Origin: Apostichopus japonicus
Taxonomy: Eukaryota; Echinodermata; Holothuroidea; Aspidochirotida; Stichopodidae
Direction of reading: 5' to 3'
Assembly (NCBI RefSeq): GCF_037975245.1
Contig: NC_092579.1
Location: 26,337,666 to 26,401,665 of the forward strand
DNA: 64,000 bases
In this document: positions 12,610-24,653 of the stretch, piece after piece
Layout: each line of letters begins with the position of its first letter
Position numbering within the stretch: position 1 is the stretch's first letter
The notes under the pieces: model-generated
Databases searched by the model: none
Seen by the model: only the letters and a program-made list of their open reading frames with translations
Told to the model about the DNA's origin: nothing
Made by a program: the position numbers and the translations under genes

Positions 12610-15600
12610 CTGTGTAGGAAAGGAAAATAAAGTGGAAGAAAATGACACCAGGGCCACCATTTTCCAAATTTGAAAGATTTTCAAGTTAACAATCATATCC
12701 TGCTAACACATCCAAACCAGTCAAACACTAATCATGTGTCTTGAGGGGGTTTATGCATTTTTAAATTTTCATCTTTACTATGTATGTTACTCACAGGAAC
12801 TTTGCATCTGTCCAATCTCATGCCAATATATCAATTGACTTTACATAGCATTCCACACTCACAAATGGTTAGGCTATACTTTGCCTAATATAGTCCTGTC
12901 TATGGTTCATCCAAGCATGAGATTAAGACTTATCTAATGGTTTAGTCTTATATGAGCACATGTAATGTAACACCAAACTCAACATTTTCAAGTTTGATCA
13001 TTTTTGACTTCACATGATCAGTATTAAAGGTTATCGCATTCATGTCTATGGTGCATCCAAGTGTTACCTTTAGAGTAATCAAATGGTTTAGTCAGTGGCA
13101 GAGCGTCCATACAGTCAGGGGAGGGGGGGGGGCAGATGCCCCCCTGACGGACTCAAATGGACTGCTGGCGCCCTTTTCAGCTTTTTACTTATTCGCGATT
13201 ATTGACTTTTTTATTGCGCTCTCATCTACCTATTGACATTTGTCACATTTTGTTGGCGATGACACCTATTTATTCTTCGTTTATCTGCAAATTAGCAAGG
13301 CCCGGAAAGGGTCATGCTGACGACTAGAGAGTATCTTTACTCGAAAAATGTCTGTACGCTCTGTGGCGTCCACGCCAACCTGTGGTGGCACTCCGCTTAG
13401 ATAGTGTCGAAAGCACCACTACAGACCATTCTCGCCCCCCCCCTGACCAATACCCCTAGCTCCGCCACTGGGTTTAGTGATATCACTGCGATGTCTTATA
13501 TGAGAAAAAAAAACGAATTAGCTATAATGACAAGGTAAAAGAGAACACTATTTTCACCCTAAGTTAATAATTTAATAACACAAACCCAACCACCATCTTA
13601 ACATATTGACAGTGGTCTTCAGCATGAGGGACTATCAAAGGAAATCTTGCTCCACTTGGCTGAAAGAAACTTAGGTTGTAAAGCAGTGCCAGGGACTGCC
13701 ATTTTGTCAAAGTGTAATGTCAAGTGCCACCTTGGAGGTGAGAGCTTTAACTGTCTCTTTGTATTTTATTTCATGCTATCAAGATGGATGTACACAATGG
13801 TCCCCTTTACATTAGGTTGCGAGCACAATTTTTGTGTAACACAAAGTACTTACCATTTATCTTCACAGGAGTGGTTCGCCCCTCAGAGCTGGTTGCAGTA
13901 CCGTGCACATAGGCATTGGGTGGAATCTCTCCCACGTTCATATCTTCTGAAGAAAGGACAGCATGAAAAGGTATGTTAGGTTTTCAGATATTCAATGATA
14001 ACCAAGAGCATATACTTTCCAAGGGGGAAGCGGTGACAATGCCCCCCACCCTCTCCCATTTCCACAAATGATTACCAACTCCTTATCCCCCTCCCCGTCC
14101 CCTTCTCTCAAAACTGAAAAATGAGAGACAGACAGACAGACAGACTTCTACTGTCTACTAACACATTTACTCTAAAATATACATTTGATCAAGCATTCAG
14201 TAGCAGTTACAACATCAATACAAAGAATTAAACAAAATATTAAAAACAGAAACAACTCTGTACAACCTAAGGGATTTCTTTATATTTTTTACAATGAAAG
14301 CACCAACTGTTGATAGCTGGTGACAGGGGAAGAAGCACCAACTGTTGATAGCTGGTGACAGGGGAAGAAGCACCAACTGTTGATAGCTGGTGACAGGGGA
14401 AGAAGCACCAACTGTTGATAGCTGGTGACGGGAAGAAGCACCAACTGTTGATAGCTGGTGACAGGGGAAGAAGCACCAACTGTTGATAGCTGGTGACAGG
14501 GGAATAAGCACCAACGGTTGATTATGGTGACAGGGGAAGAAGCACCAACTGTTGATAGCTAGTGACAGGGGAATAAGCACCAACTGTTGATAGCTGGTGA
14601 CAGGGGAAGAAGCACCAACTGTTGATAGCTGGTGACAGGGGAAGAAGCACCAATTGTTGATAGCTGGAGACAGGGGAAGAAGCACCAACTGTTGATAGCT
14701 GGTGACAGGGGAAGAAGCACCAACTGTTGATAGCTGGTAACAGGGGAAGAAGCACCAACTGTTGATAGCTGGTGACAGGGGATGAAGCACCAACTGTTGA
14801 TAGCTGGTGACAGGGGAAGAAGCACCAACTGTTGATAGCTGGTGACAGGGGAAGAAGCGCCACCTGTTGATAGCTGGTGACAGGGGAAGTAGCACCAACA
14901 ACTGTTGATAACTTGACAGCTGGTGACAGGGGAAGAAGCACCAACTGTTGATAGCTGGTGACAGGGGAATAAGCACCAAGTGTTGATAGCTGGTGACAGG
15001 GGAAGAATGATAGCTGGTGACAGGGGATGAAGCACCAACTGTTGATAGCTGGTGACAGGGGAAGAAGCACCAACTGTTGATAGCTGGTGACAGGGGAAGA
15101 AGCACCAACTGTTGATAGCTGGTGACAGTACCATTATTTTCAAGTCTGTACCTGTATGAATCTATCGTTATCTTACTATCTTACTATCGTTATCTATGAA
15201 ACAGAAAACAAAGCCTCTGTAGGAAAACAAATTTCAACACAACACATGCGCAGGAGTGGAATATCTAATCATTTGCTGCATATAATACCAGCTCAGCAAG
15301 ATCCTTTACCTTGTCCACTGTCAGAGGGGTGAGATATGACTGATTCTAGTAGGGTAGCTGTCTGCTTTACATCAGTACCATTAGGTCCTGCAAAAATAAA
15401 TAACAACAAACAGTTACTAGTAAGAAAACTGGAGAAATTTTACCACCACAGTAAATTTTATCCACAGCAAAGGAATTTTGAAACTGTTATTCTATTTCTG
15501 CAAGTTCTATTGCTGAATTTGGATCGTACCTTGGTATTATTGATGTATGTACATCATTATGAAACATAGTCTCAATACTGTAAGCTCAAATTGAGCCTTG

Positions 15601-18600
15601 CTGCATTTTTACGCTCTTGTATATATAAATCTAAGCAAACACTTATTCAAAAGTCAGTTTAGTAATTTCATTGTAGATATAGAAAAGGTCCTGACTGCAG
15701 TTTTTAAAATGGCAAAATGACAAAACATTCTCCACAACACAAAAGCTTAAACATGCAGGCAGGCAGGAGGGAGATCGAGAGGGTGAATCATGCAGCAGTT
15801 AACATGCAAATTAAATGTTACATTTATTAACATAAATTAGCAGCATTCAAGAAAAGTGAAGATCCATTATTCACAACACATCATGCCTACCTATGCGGGT
15901 ATTAATTTGTGCTTAAAATGGTGATATTGCATGTCAGATATATGTCTGATTTGACATATGTAGCAAATGACAAACACACAATTTCTACTTTGTTACTGTT
16001 CTATTTGCAGGTTCAACCATAATTACCTTTGTTACTGAAATTGGACATGCTATTTCTAGGAGCAGCTTTTTTTGAACATACAAGGTTGGGCGATAAGTTT
16101 TGTTTTTTTGTTTTTTTTACAGACCAGACATGTTGCATTCCATGCGAAACAAACAAACTCCATGCTACCTTGTGGTCATTCTCCTCTTGCCCATAAATGG
16201 AAAACACCTAACATCATTACTAAAATATGAATCAAAAATCAACAGATCATGAACCAAGACAGTTATATAAGATGCAAGTAAACAAGAGGCAAAGTATGGC
16301 ACACATGAAATTACTCATATTCGATACCATTTGAAGTGAAATTCCTTGTGATATGTGACAAAACATAATCCCCACTCAACCAAAACTGAAAGCAAAGAAA
16401 AATGGAAAACAACTCAAGTATAACAAACACTAAATTTAGATTTCCAGTGACCCACAAGAGACTCAATCTATGTTATCTGTTACCACCTAACCATACATAT
16501 ATGCCTGCTTCCAATATTCATCTCATGAACTTAAAGGATTTAGGCATCTGTCATTTCACGTTAATAGGTTTGCCTTTTATAGTTGTTGCCCTGGCAACTG
16601 TAACCATATACACATCTAACCAGCGTTATCAAACATAATCACATCAGAGACAGAAAGGGGAATAAGAAAATTACAATCCAATTTTGAAAGAGCAATATAA
16701 ATTGATTTTAATCAATGAACTAAGAATACAAGTCCTATGACCAAACTAATGAAAAGACACATGTATGTCTACAAACTCCATTGACTCTTTCTGCCATACT
16801 ATGGAGTTTATAAGTTGTTTACGTGTTACAATCCATACCATTGTATTCTCCATTTGATCATATTACAGGGCAATACATAACATAACTATTATAAATAGGC
16901 TCATGGAACCAGCAAAATCCTACCGTGGGTAATGCGACTGGTAACACCAACAACTCTAGTGCTTTAAAACTAGGGCTATAAGATCTTGTATAACAGCTCA
17001 GACATCCATGATACACACATATAGTCATCACTTATTAAAAAGAAACAACAGACAAACATTCATAGACGTCGCCGGGCTTGAATCGCTGCAAATGTAATAT
17101 TTACAGTGAAACCCTTACCTTGTGGACTGTTAGGAGACTGAATGACAACATCTACTACTTGGAAAGCAATCTGGTCACCAACACGTCCTGCAGAAAAAAA
17201 ACAATACAGCCAGGGGCCTCATTGTGATTCCTTGCCAATTGAGATTATAATACCAAGGTTTCGTCATTGTTGATTAAATTGATCAGCATGGTTCTCTCAC
17301 TGACTGTGGACCTACCTACTAAATATGTTAACTTACCATGTTAATTTACAAGCTATTTTTAGCAAAAATCAATTCAAGCCCTGCCCCCTAATAAATGTGC
17401 ATAATATCACATTGAACATACATTATCATGTACCCTTATTTGCCAACACCTTCACACAAAGTATGATTCAATTCTGAAAATGTTTACATTTGACCCTGTG
17501 ACCTAATTAATACTCTTGAGATGAGCACCAAATCAATAGGGTTCTTCTAATCACTATGGCGCATATATGTACCAAGTATGACTTCAGTCCAACTTGTCGT
17601 TGTTCAGTTACCATGTTTACAAGCTATTTTAGTGAAAATGAACTTAAGCTCCGCCCCCTAATAAATATACCTAATGTCAACTTGAACATATGTTACCATG
17701 TACCCACTATCTACCAACACATTAATACCAAGTATGAATATATTCTGACTTTTGTTTGCAGAGTTATAAGCATTTGGAGATTTTCACGTTTGACCTTGTG
17801 ACCTCATTATTATTCATGAGATGAGCACCAAAAGACAATAGGGTTCATCTACACACTATGGTGCATCTATGTACCAAGTATGACTTCAATCCAATTTGCC
17901 ATTGTTGAGTTGTCGTGTTTACGAGTCATTGATAAAATAACATGAGAAAGTATCTTTACGACACTGAAATTGAACACACAAATGGGTATACTATATGGCT
18001 CATCAACACAAGAAGCACTTTGTTCGGTTGTGCACTGAGAATGCACCTGGCAAACCATTGATGTGCTTTATGTCATCAATCACGACTGACCTCTGTATTA
18101 AGTAAAAACGAAGTGTATAATACAAGAGTAAATAATTGTCTATGATCACCCTTAGTTTATGCTTCTGCTATAGTTTATATTCTCTACAAACTAATTTGTG
18201 ATTTCTCAATTTAAGATACAAAGTTTAAAGTTTTGTTTTATTATGAAGATACCCAGTTGGCAGAAATGAACACAGCCTATAAGATCACTAAATTGTTTTC
18301 TCTTCAATTTAGTATTCAGGAGAATGTGAGAGTATACCTTCGTTCTTTCCCTGCTTGGGTCGACCGTTAGCTGCCTTCCGCTGTCTGGAACAACATTTTC
18401 GTTCTGCAGGGAAAGATAAAATTTGATATGCAGTGACAATACCACCAGTAATAATTACTAAAGAAAAGCTTTTTTGAGCTGGTTGTGATGATTTGTTTAT
18501 ATTTTTTATGACATGTGGTACTCAAAACACATAACAGCCCTGTAGTTCAGGCACGTAGCCAGGTATTTGCCAAGGGAGGGGCAAAAGTCTTGGCAAACTA

Positions 18601-21600
18601 TCAGAGCCCTAGATACGGCATTGCAAACCATCTAAGCGGAGCGCCACCATGGTTGGCGCGAAGCGTACAAGAAAATTTTGGCTGAAAATGCCTCCCAGAT
18701 CGCTGGAAATGGCACTTCCCAGGCCTTGTAAGTTGTATCATAGCATTTTCTCTTTTGAAATTACTAGCGATATCATAAAAACATTAAAAATTTTTTTTTA
18801 AATATGCTGCCCCCTTCACCCCCCCCCCACCCTTGGCAATGCGCCTGCTGTAGTTTTGCCTAGACATGATTCATTTTCAAATAATTTAAGTCAAGTACAT
18901 AAATGAAGTTTTCTGACTTGATATTGCATGGGATAAATTCTGATATTGAAAAAGTGCATGTGTGATGAACTACCGAGAATTTGAATCAGGTCCACTAAAT
19001 TACTTGCATGAATTACCTATCACTTGAGGAAAGTGGACTTTGTAGATGTGAAAAAGACAGATAGAAAGTAATAAAACTCTAGAATTGGTCCATATAGGTC
19101 CAACTACTGTAATAACTGCTGTTATCAAAATAGTACCAAATGCTGTGACCAGGTTACCACCGTGCATGAGTGTGTATGTGCAGTCACACAAAACATTAAA
19201 CACCAGTGCGTGCAGTGTAATATTCTGAGTGAGGAATAAGTTCAGGACGTTGCAGGCTGAAGCAACCGAAAAAACCAGTGACCACCATCCCAGCTGTATC
19301 TTGTCCCAATAGGAAACTCAGACCAGCTGCATGAAAATAGCACAAATCTCAAAGCTTAATTGCTAAATCTCTAAAGCTAAATCTCAAGCAAAACTTGTAT
19401 CAGTAACCCTATACCCATGAAGGACTGCAAGTTTTAGGCTCATCAAACACAACCCTACCTTGTAACCTCTGGTTCCCATAACAACCTATCTTGTAACCTC
19501 TGGTTTCCCATATCAAACCTCCCTAATAACCTTTGGTTCCCATAACAAATCATTGGGATCTTGCACTCAAAATAGGAGATATCGTGTTTACAATGTTCTT
19601 TCACATTTTGACTTCATGTTGACATTTTGACCTGTGACCCACACCATGAGCAATACACATTTCTCAACATTCTGCTTGTTGAGATATCATGTTTATAAGG
19701 TTATAAGGTTTTGACCTGTTGACCTCAAGAAAGCTTTGACTTATATCTATATTTCTGTTCACTAGTTGCACACCATATTGAGCAATCCTAACAAACCATT
19801 TTTTTAACAATTTTTGGTAGATGGAGCTGTTAAATTGTTCACATTCTGACCTCTGCTTGCTGATCACTTTCAAGTTAATCCTGCTAGCTGTAAGATAAGT
19901 TCTTCCTTAATCTTATGAAGCAAGTTGTACTGTATGTTTGTGACGGATAACTGAACTCACAACAGATCTCAGAGTCTAAATTCTAAAATAAATGACAGCA
20001 TTATTATTCACAGCAGCTTGTTTTATCGACTGGGATAGAATCTATAAGGTGATATGAAAATCACATAAGAAAGCAGATCAGTAGCTTGACTACTCATGTC
20101 TCCTGTAAGTACATAATATACGTACAAAAAGAAAAATGTCAAAATTTACCACTAAAAAGTGTCTGGGAGACAAAATTTTTCAGACTGAACTGGACAGGGT
20201 CTAATCATAATTATTCGCCCAACTGACGCCTGCTTTGAAGATATTTTATATTTTGATTAATTGGTATTATATTCAATAGATTTCAAATTGGCAATTTAAA
20301 CAGAAATATGAACTTTCAACTAAGTGATCAAGCCAAAGAAACTGCTGCAAAAGGAAGTAGGAGTCTAATCTAACATACTGTAAACCCAAAGTGCAAAGAA
20401 CAAAGCAACAAGCACCAGGGAACATCTCCAAAGAATAGCGAAAAAGGTGGACAATCGATTCTTCCACTTTCTTTGTGCTGTGAGAGTGCTAAGAGGTTGT
20501 GCAGAAGATGTAGTAGTATCATCTGTTGTTAGGTGTCGTGAGGATGACGTTACTTCAATCGTTGTGACTGGTTCTGCAGAGGACAGCATGCTCGAGACAT
20601 CATGTAGTGTAACTGTTGGGGTTCTTGCAGTGGTCTGATAATACTGAGATTCTGAAAGGTAAAAGTATTTTAGAAGCAAATAGTCATCATGTTATTAAAC
20701 CACAGTTTACAAACCGAGTAAGTAGCACGATGTTTCCTACCGTGCATTATATTAAAAATTAATAATTCTGCTCTTTCAAAGAGGTGCAATTAGATGCTAA
20801 TATAGCCAGTTAATGACACAAACAACCTCTATACCGATTTGAAAAGACCTGGTACATCTGCTAAGAATATGACTTTGCTTCCATGTTTGCCTTTGAAAGC
20901 AAAAGTTAGACTCTCGTTAGGGTTTCAACTTTACGTTTCAGATACAAAAATTAAAAAATCTGAAGACGCTACACAGCAGAGGCTTTGAACACTGCAGTGC
21001 TTCCCAGCATTATCGTTGGTTTTATGTTGATCCCATCGTTGAGTCAACTTGGTAATGAATGAAGACATTAAGTTCTGGGAAAGAACATTTTGCTTTTCTC
21101 ATAGACTGTTGGCGTTAAATGGAATGTCACGATCAGGCATAAACATACATTTCATACAGCTAGGTAAGTCAATGAATTTATATGTACAAGAACACTAGTG
21201 TAGAGCAAAATACCACTTGTATGCACAAGTGAGTTTATTGCCAAATTACACCAGTTGTGTGTATGGATGCATGCAGATGTATTATTTAATGGACACAAAT
21301 ACAGACACCCAAGGTGGCATGAGTCTATATCCATCCGCACGATTATTCTGTTTCAGGAAAAGTACCAAAAAGCAGCAGGAGAACATCTTTTTTGACCTGT
21401 TATCAATCATGATCTAGTTTTTTGTGGCTTACATGTTGAAGAGCATGAATGGAAGTACATGTGGTGAGAAAATTTGGTCAATTGATTTGAGGCAGTTTTA
21501 GACCCCATTAGGCCTCCTAGGAGCAGCGTAGGAAAATTGTTAACTACTGAGTGAAGAGGTTTGTTTACAAGTGACGAAAATTTCCGGCTCGGATAGCAAA

Positions 21601-22569
21601 AATCTGTACATGGTCATGATACGGAAAATTGATGGTGCCATGAAAGGCCAACTTGTCAGCTATCCGGTGATGGGTAGCGTTTAGCAAGTGAAACTCCTAT
21701 CTAGACTTAGAGACCACATTACTTTTGTGATTTAAAAGTGAAAGTCAATGGGGCTTTTAATGGGCGTATGCTACCCCAAGCAACATTACTTAGTCTATGT
21801 AATAGAGATATAGTACGTGTCATAAACAACTTCCCAAACCAGTGAAGGAAACTTCAGATCTAATGTTCCTTCACACACAGGGCTGAAGTAGACTTGTTCA
21901 AGTCTTAATATGACATCATCGAGCCACACATGCTTCAACTCTTTATGTTTTCCTTCATTGATCACAACATTTATTTTCCGTAATGGAGCACACGCAAATG
22001 CAGAATCTATGACATTGAAGTCCTTCATATGACCTCATGATGCCACTGGATTCAATATCAACATTTTACCTAAATAATACAAAAAGGAACATTAAATAGA
22101 GAGTAAAAGGCATCAAAGATTTGACATGACTTATAAACTATGATATCTCCCATAGGCAGCAAGATTTTTCTTAGCTGTTTTGGGGAGAACTTGTTCTTTA
22201 CAAAGGCCAACAGTATATATGTACATATATGTGTACACTTTATTTGGTAATTTAAGGGATGGCTGAGCTGGATTTCTGAACTGGATCACTAGCTGAGTCC
22301 AAATTGATCAAAATCCAGGCAACTGTATATATATGTGAGAAGACTTATTTGGCTGCACAATCCAACTTACCTTGACAGAAACCTTGGCAATCCATCATGT
22401 TTCCAACATTAGGATTGCAAGCTATTTGGCATTTGCAACATTCTGCTTTATAGCCGTTGTATGTTTTCTTGCAATACCAATCTTTGTGGTCATAACATGC
22501 GTCTGTGCAGTCCGCTCCACTGACTAATCGTATTATGCAAATGTCCAAAACTAACAGAATCAGCAGCAT
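12545..22569 (-). CDS. BCMA/TACI-like TNF-receptor-superfamily type I membrane protein, 7 coding exons, 280 aa
   Basis: Joined from seven exons on the minus strand: 22569-22371, 20651-20379, 18403-18338, 17187-17119, 15387-15310, 13946-13854, 12609-12545 (843 nt with stop). Every junction is GT-AG and every intron is phase 1. Residues 1-18 form a signal peptide. Residues 21-65 hold nine cysteines, and the last five follow CxxCxxxCx9CxxxC, nearly the BCMA spacing (CxxCxxxCx8CxxxC). Residues 68-133 are a Ser/Thr-rich stalk. Residues 134-157 are a transmembrane helix followed by KRKCC, a stop-transfer with possible palmitoylation cysteines. The 122-residue tail has no death domain but contains SGQED (226-230), matching the TRAF2 consensus (P/S/A/T)x(Q/E)E. 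Family knowledge suggests binding of a BAFF/APRIL-like TNF ligand and TRAF signalling; that is inference. The start is supported by the signal peptide; the exon opens only two bases upstream at an AG acceptor, so a 5' UTR exon is expected to the right. A minus-strand ATTAAA at 12208-12213 could end the mRNA. Confidence 0.72.
13093..13470. mobile_element. hAT-like MITE, family B (TIR CAGTGGCGGAGC)
   Basis: Terminal inverted repeats CAGTGGCAGAGC and GCTCCGCCACTG are flanked by a perfect 8-bp target duplication GGTTTAGT (13085-13092 and 13471-13478), the hAT hallmark. There is no transposase. It sits in the region between receptor exons 7 and 6. Confidence 0.9.
13854..13946 (-). CDS. Receptor coding exon 6: cytoplasmic tail
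   Basis: 93-nt symmetric phase-1 exon; acceptor ctttcttcag and donor AATG|GTAAGT. It encodes residues 230-259. The other two frames contain stops, so the phase inherited from exon 5 is the only open one. Confidence 0.66.
14298..15128. repeat. 35-bp minisatellite, about 23-24 copies
   Basis: Tandem copies of a 35-bp unit containing CACCAACTGTTGATAGCTGG followed by TGACAGGGGAAGAAG. Several units are truncated or expanded, as around 14520, 14900 and 15005. Because 35 is not a multiple of three, the array reads open in several minus-strand frames and makes artefact ORFs of up to 297 codons. It lies inside the receptor intron between exons 6 and 5. Confidence 0.95.
15310..15387 (-). CDS. Receptor coding exon 5: cytoplasmic tail
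   Basis: 78-nt symmetric phase-1 exon; acceptor atttttgcag and donor CAAG|GTAAAG. It encodes residues 204-228 and ends in SDSGQ, the first half of the TRAF-type motif completed by the next exon. Confidence 0.66.
17119..17187 (-). CDS. Receptor coding exon 4: cytoplasmic tail
   Basis: 69-nt symmetric phase-1 exon; acceptor tttttctgcag and donor CAAG|GTAAGG. It encodes residues 181-202, including FQVVDVVIQSPNSPQ. No domain recognised. Confidence 0.65.
17334..17935. repeat. Two tandem copies of a roughly 300-bp ancient repeat
   Basis: Copy one (about 17334-17610) and copy two (about 17611-17935) share ACCATGTTTACAAGCTATTT, CCCCCTAATAAAT, TTTGACCYTGTGACCT, GAGATGAGCACCAAA, CAATAGGGTTC and GTACCAAGTATGACTTCA in the same order. 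They lie in the receptor intron between exons 4 and 3. Confidence 0.8.
18338..18403 (-). CDS. Receptor coding exon 3: basic juxtamembrane segment
   Basis: 66-nt exon between a strong acceptor (ctttccctgcag) and donor GAAG|GTATAC, phase 1-1. It encodes residues 159-179, starting RKCCSRQRK, a typical cytoplasmic stop-transfer after the helix of the previous exon. Confidence 0.68.
18548..18847. mobile_element. hAT-like MITE, family A (TIR CAGGCRCGTAGCC)
   Basis: Ends are CAGGCACGTAGCC and GGCAATGCGCCTG, with a perfect 8-bp target duplication CTGTAGTT (18540-18547 and 18848-18855). No transposase. It has a G/C-homopolymer-rich subterminal part and an internal palindrome-like core with CCACCATGG. 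Confidence 0.9.
19458..19553. repeat. Short degenerate tandem repeat, about 34 bp x 3
   Basis: Three copies of CTTGTAACCTCTGGTTCCCA-type sequence separated by ATAACAA or ATCAAAC, the third more diverged. Confidence 0.6.
20379..20651 (-). CDS. Receptor coding exon 2: Ser/Thr stalk and transmembrane helix
   Basis: Acceptor acctttcag; donor TACA|GTATGT, phase 1. It encodes residues 68-157, a mucin-like stalk rich in T and S and a 24-residue hydrophobic segment. Read-through past the donor meets a stop after four codons (SMLD), which would give a nearly tail-less receptor. Confidence 0.75.
22371..22569 (-). CDS. Receptor coding exon 1: signal peptide and cysteine module
   Basis: Encodes residues 1-66 plus one base of codon 67. 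The donor is CAAG|GTAAGT. The 5' edge is an acceptor (ctcttgcag) at about 22571, just before the ATG. It contains the hydrophobic leader and the whole cysteine-rich module. Confidence 0.75.
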
Positions 22570-23187
22570 ACCTGCAAGAGAGACGTAGAAATAGAGAGCT
22601 CAAATATTAAATTTCTCCACAAATTAACAGTTTAGTCAGGGTATCTGCATTTTTGGAGCATTCATTGAGACATAGTTTACTCATTAAAAACATTCATGTT
22701 TTATTTTACTTTTTGGTGAATTCAAGTCTCTCAAAAGGCAAGCTAATTATGCTTACTCTTCAAACTGGGGATATCTACATTGCACAGTGAGCAGTGGCCA
22801 AGGGCGACGGAACCAAGGGGTGCACAGGGAGCACGTGCCCCCCCACTTTTCCTCAGGTTAAAAATGTGCCCTTTTTCTACATAAAAAAAATGTACTCTTG
22901 ATCACCTTATTAGGTAAGCGATATTTCAGTAAGAGATCTAATCCTAATTTAGAACTATTAATTAATTTCTTTGGGTCAAACTCAAATGTTTACTACCACA
23001 CGGCTTCTAACATTCTTGACACATTTCATTTGCTTTCATGCATATATCGATCGCGTGTGCAGGGACTTGGACTTTATAATGATTTCACCTCACTTTGTCT
23101 CGAAAGAAAACTTGTTCCTTGTTTCCCAATTTGCACATTGGATATTGCAGTGCTAGTATGCCGTTTTTCCTTGAGGTTGGGGGTGGG

Positions 23188-23550
23188 CAGTGGCGGAGCG
23201 TCCATACAGTCAGAGGGGCAGATGCCCCCCCCCCCCGACAGACTCAAATAAACTGCTGGCGCCCTTTTCAGCTTTTTACTACTTTTACTTATTCGCGATT
23301 ATTGACTTTTTTATTGCGCTCCCAAATGCCTAATTTTCTGACAAAATGTCGATGACACCTATTTTTTCTTCGTTTATCTGCAAATTAGCAACTCCCGTGA
23401 AGGGTCATTTCCAGCGATCTAGGGAGTATCTTTACTCAAAAATTTCTATACGCTCCGCGCCAACCTGTGGTGGCACTCCGCTTAGATAGTGTCAAAAGCT
23501 CCTCTACTACCATTCTCGCCCCCTGACCAATACCCCTAACTCCACCACTG
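23188..23550. mobile_element. hAT-like MITE, family B copy 2
   Basis: Same ends (CAGTGGCGGAGC and CTCCACCACTG) and interior as the element at 13093. Flanks are G-rich (GGGGTGGG and GGTGGGGG), so the target duplication is only approximate. Confidence 0.85.
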
Positions 23551-23719
23551 GGTGGGGGGAGGGGCATTGATGGAGTGATATGTGTATACGCAAATAAGAT
23601 CATACAAAAAGAGTTATATAGGGTACTAAATATCAGGCTGCATCAGTCCAATCGAATTTCTGCAAAGTGCCCTTCGACATCGGTGCCCCCCAGATTAAAA
23701 GTGCTTCCGCAGCCCTTGG

Positions 23720-24653
23720 CAGTGGCGGCAGAACCGGGGGGCTTGGGGGGCCTCAGCCCCCCCAATGAAAAAGTTGAGGGGGCAAACGCATGATAAGCCC
23801 CCCCAATATTTACCAAGGCTCCGAAATGTGCATCTGCCCATTTTTCAATAAATACTTGTCGATCTGTCCAATGCACACGTCTACTATAGGTGTAATAATT
23901 TTAGTGAATGGTGGGGAGCAGGGCAAACGTGTGGGGGGGGTAGGTGCGGAGCATTGCAGCCAGAGCATTCAAACGATATGAGAATTGATTGTCTGTATCA
24001 TGCCTAATTGAACATTAGTGTTTTAAATAAGAGTGTACATAATGAGCTAAACGCTACACGCTAAACGCTCATCAAAATTTGCGTTTACACTAAGAGTACA
24101 CGCAAGGCGTGGAACATGGCTCTATGTTTAAACGCAATCACTTATTAAACGAACAAAAACACAATATTAGCATTTCACCTGTGCTGTATAGGGTACATGC
24201 ATTCGTGACGGTGCTTGGTTCATAGAAATTTGTTGGCAACTGCACATGGTTTTGGAATTACCCATTTGTTGACATTAAGAAATGCTTTCTGTTGTTTCTT
24301 ATGACATTTATTTAATTATTGCATTTAATAGCAAGTAGTAATTTACTACACTCAAAACGTCTTTGCGAGTACACTACGAGTAAGAGCTTATCTCTTAAAA
24401 CACCATCGAATATACAAATTACTATGTTTTTACAGATTTTTACGTGCAATCTGAGAAATTGCAGGCTTGAAACCCATATTTTAGGGCTAGGTATTCGCAG
24501 CATAAAACACTCAGTAAGTGCCATTTCCGGCCATCTGGGGGTTTGAAAACCCAAAATTTTCTTGTACGCTCCTCGCCAACCGATGGTGGCGCTCCGTTTA
24601 GATAGTCTCCACACATTAGCCCCCCCAATAATTTTCCCATTCCGCCGCGCCTT
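23720..24653. mobile_element. hAT-like non-autonomous element, family C, composite copy
   Basis: Starts CAGTGGCGGCAGAACC and ends TTCCGCCGCGCCT. It matches the element at 50082 over 23720-23905 and 24343-24653. The middle (about 23905-24342) is unrelated to the other copy and includes a patch of TAAACGCT repeats near 24050. No clear 8-bp duplication, so it may be rearranged. Confidence 0.7.

Noticed and set aside
14215-15143. Minus-strand ORFs up to 297 codons rich in LSPAINSWCFFPCHQ
   Set aside because: They are translations of the 35-bp minisatellite, open in several frames because the unit lacks stops; not a gene.
21795-22028. 77-codon minus-strand ORF in receptor intron 1
   Set aside because: It looks mildly protein-like, but exon 1 splices in phase straight to exon 2 and the acceptor-side sequence has stops in the needed frame.
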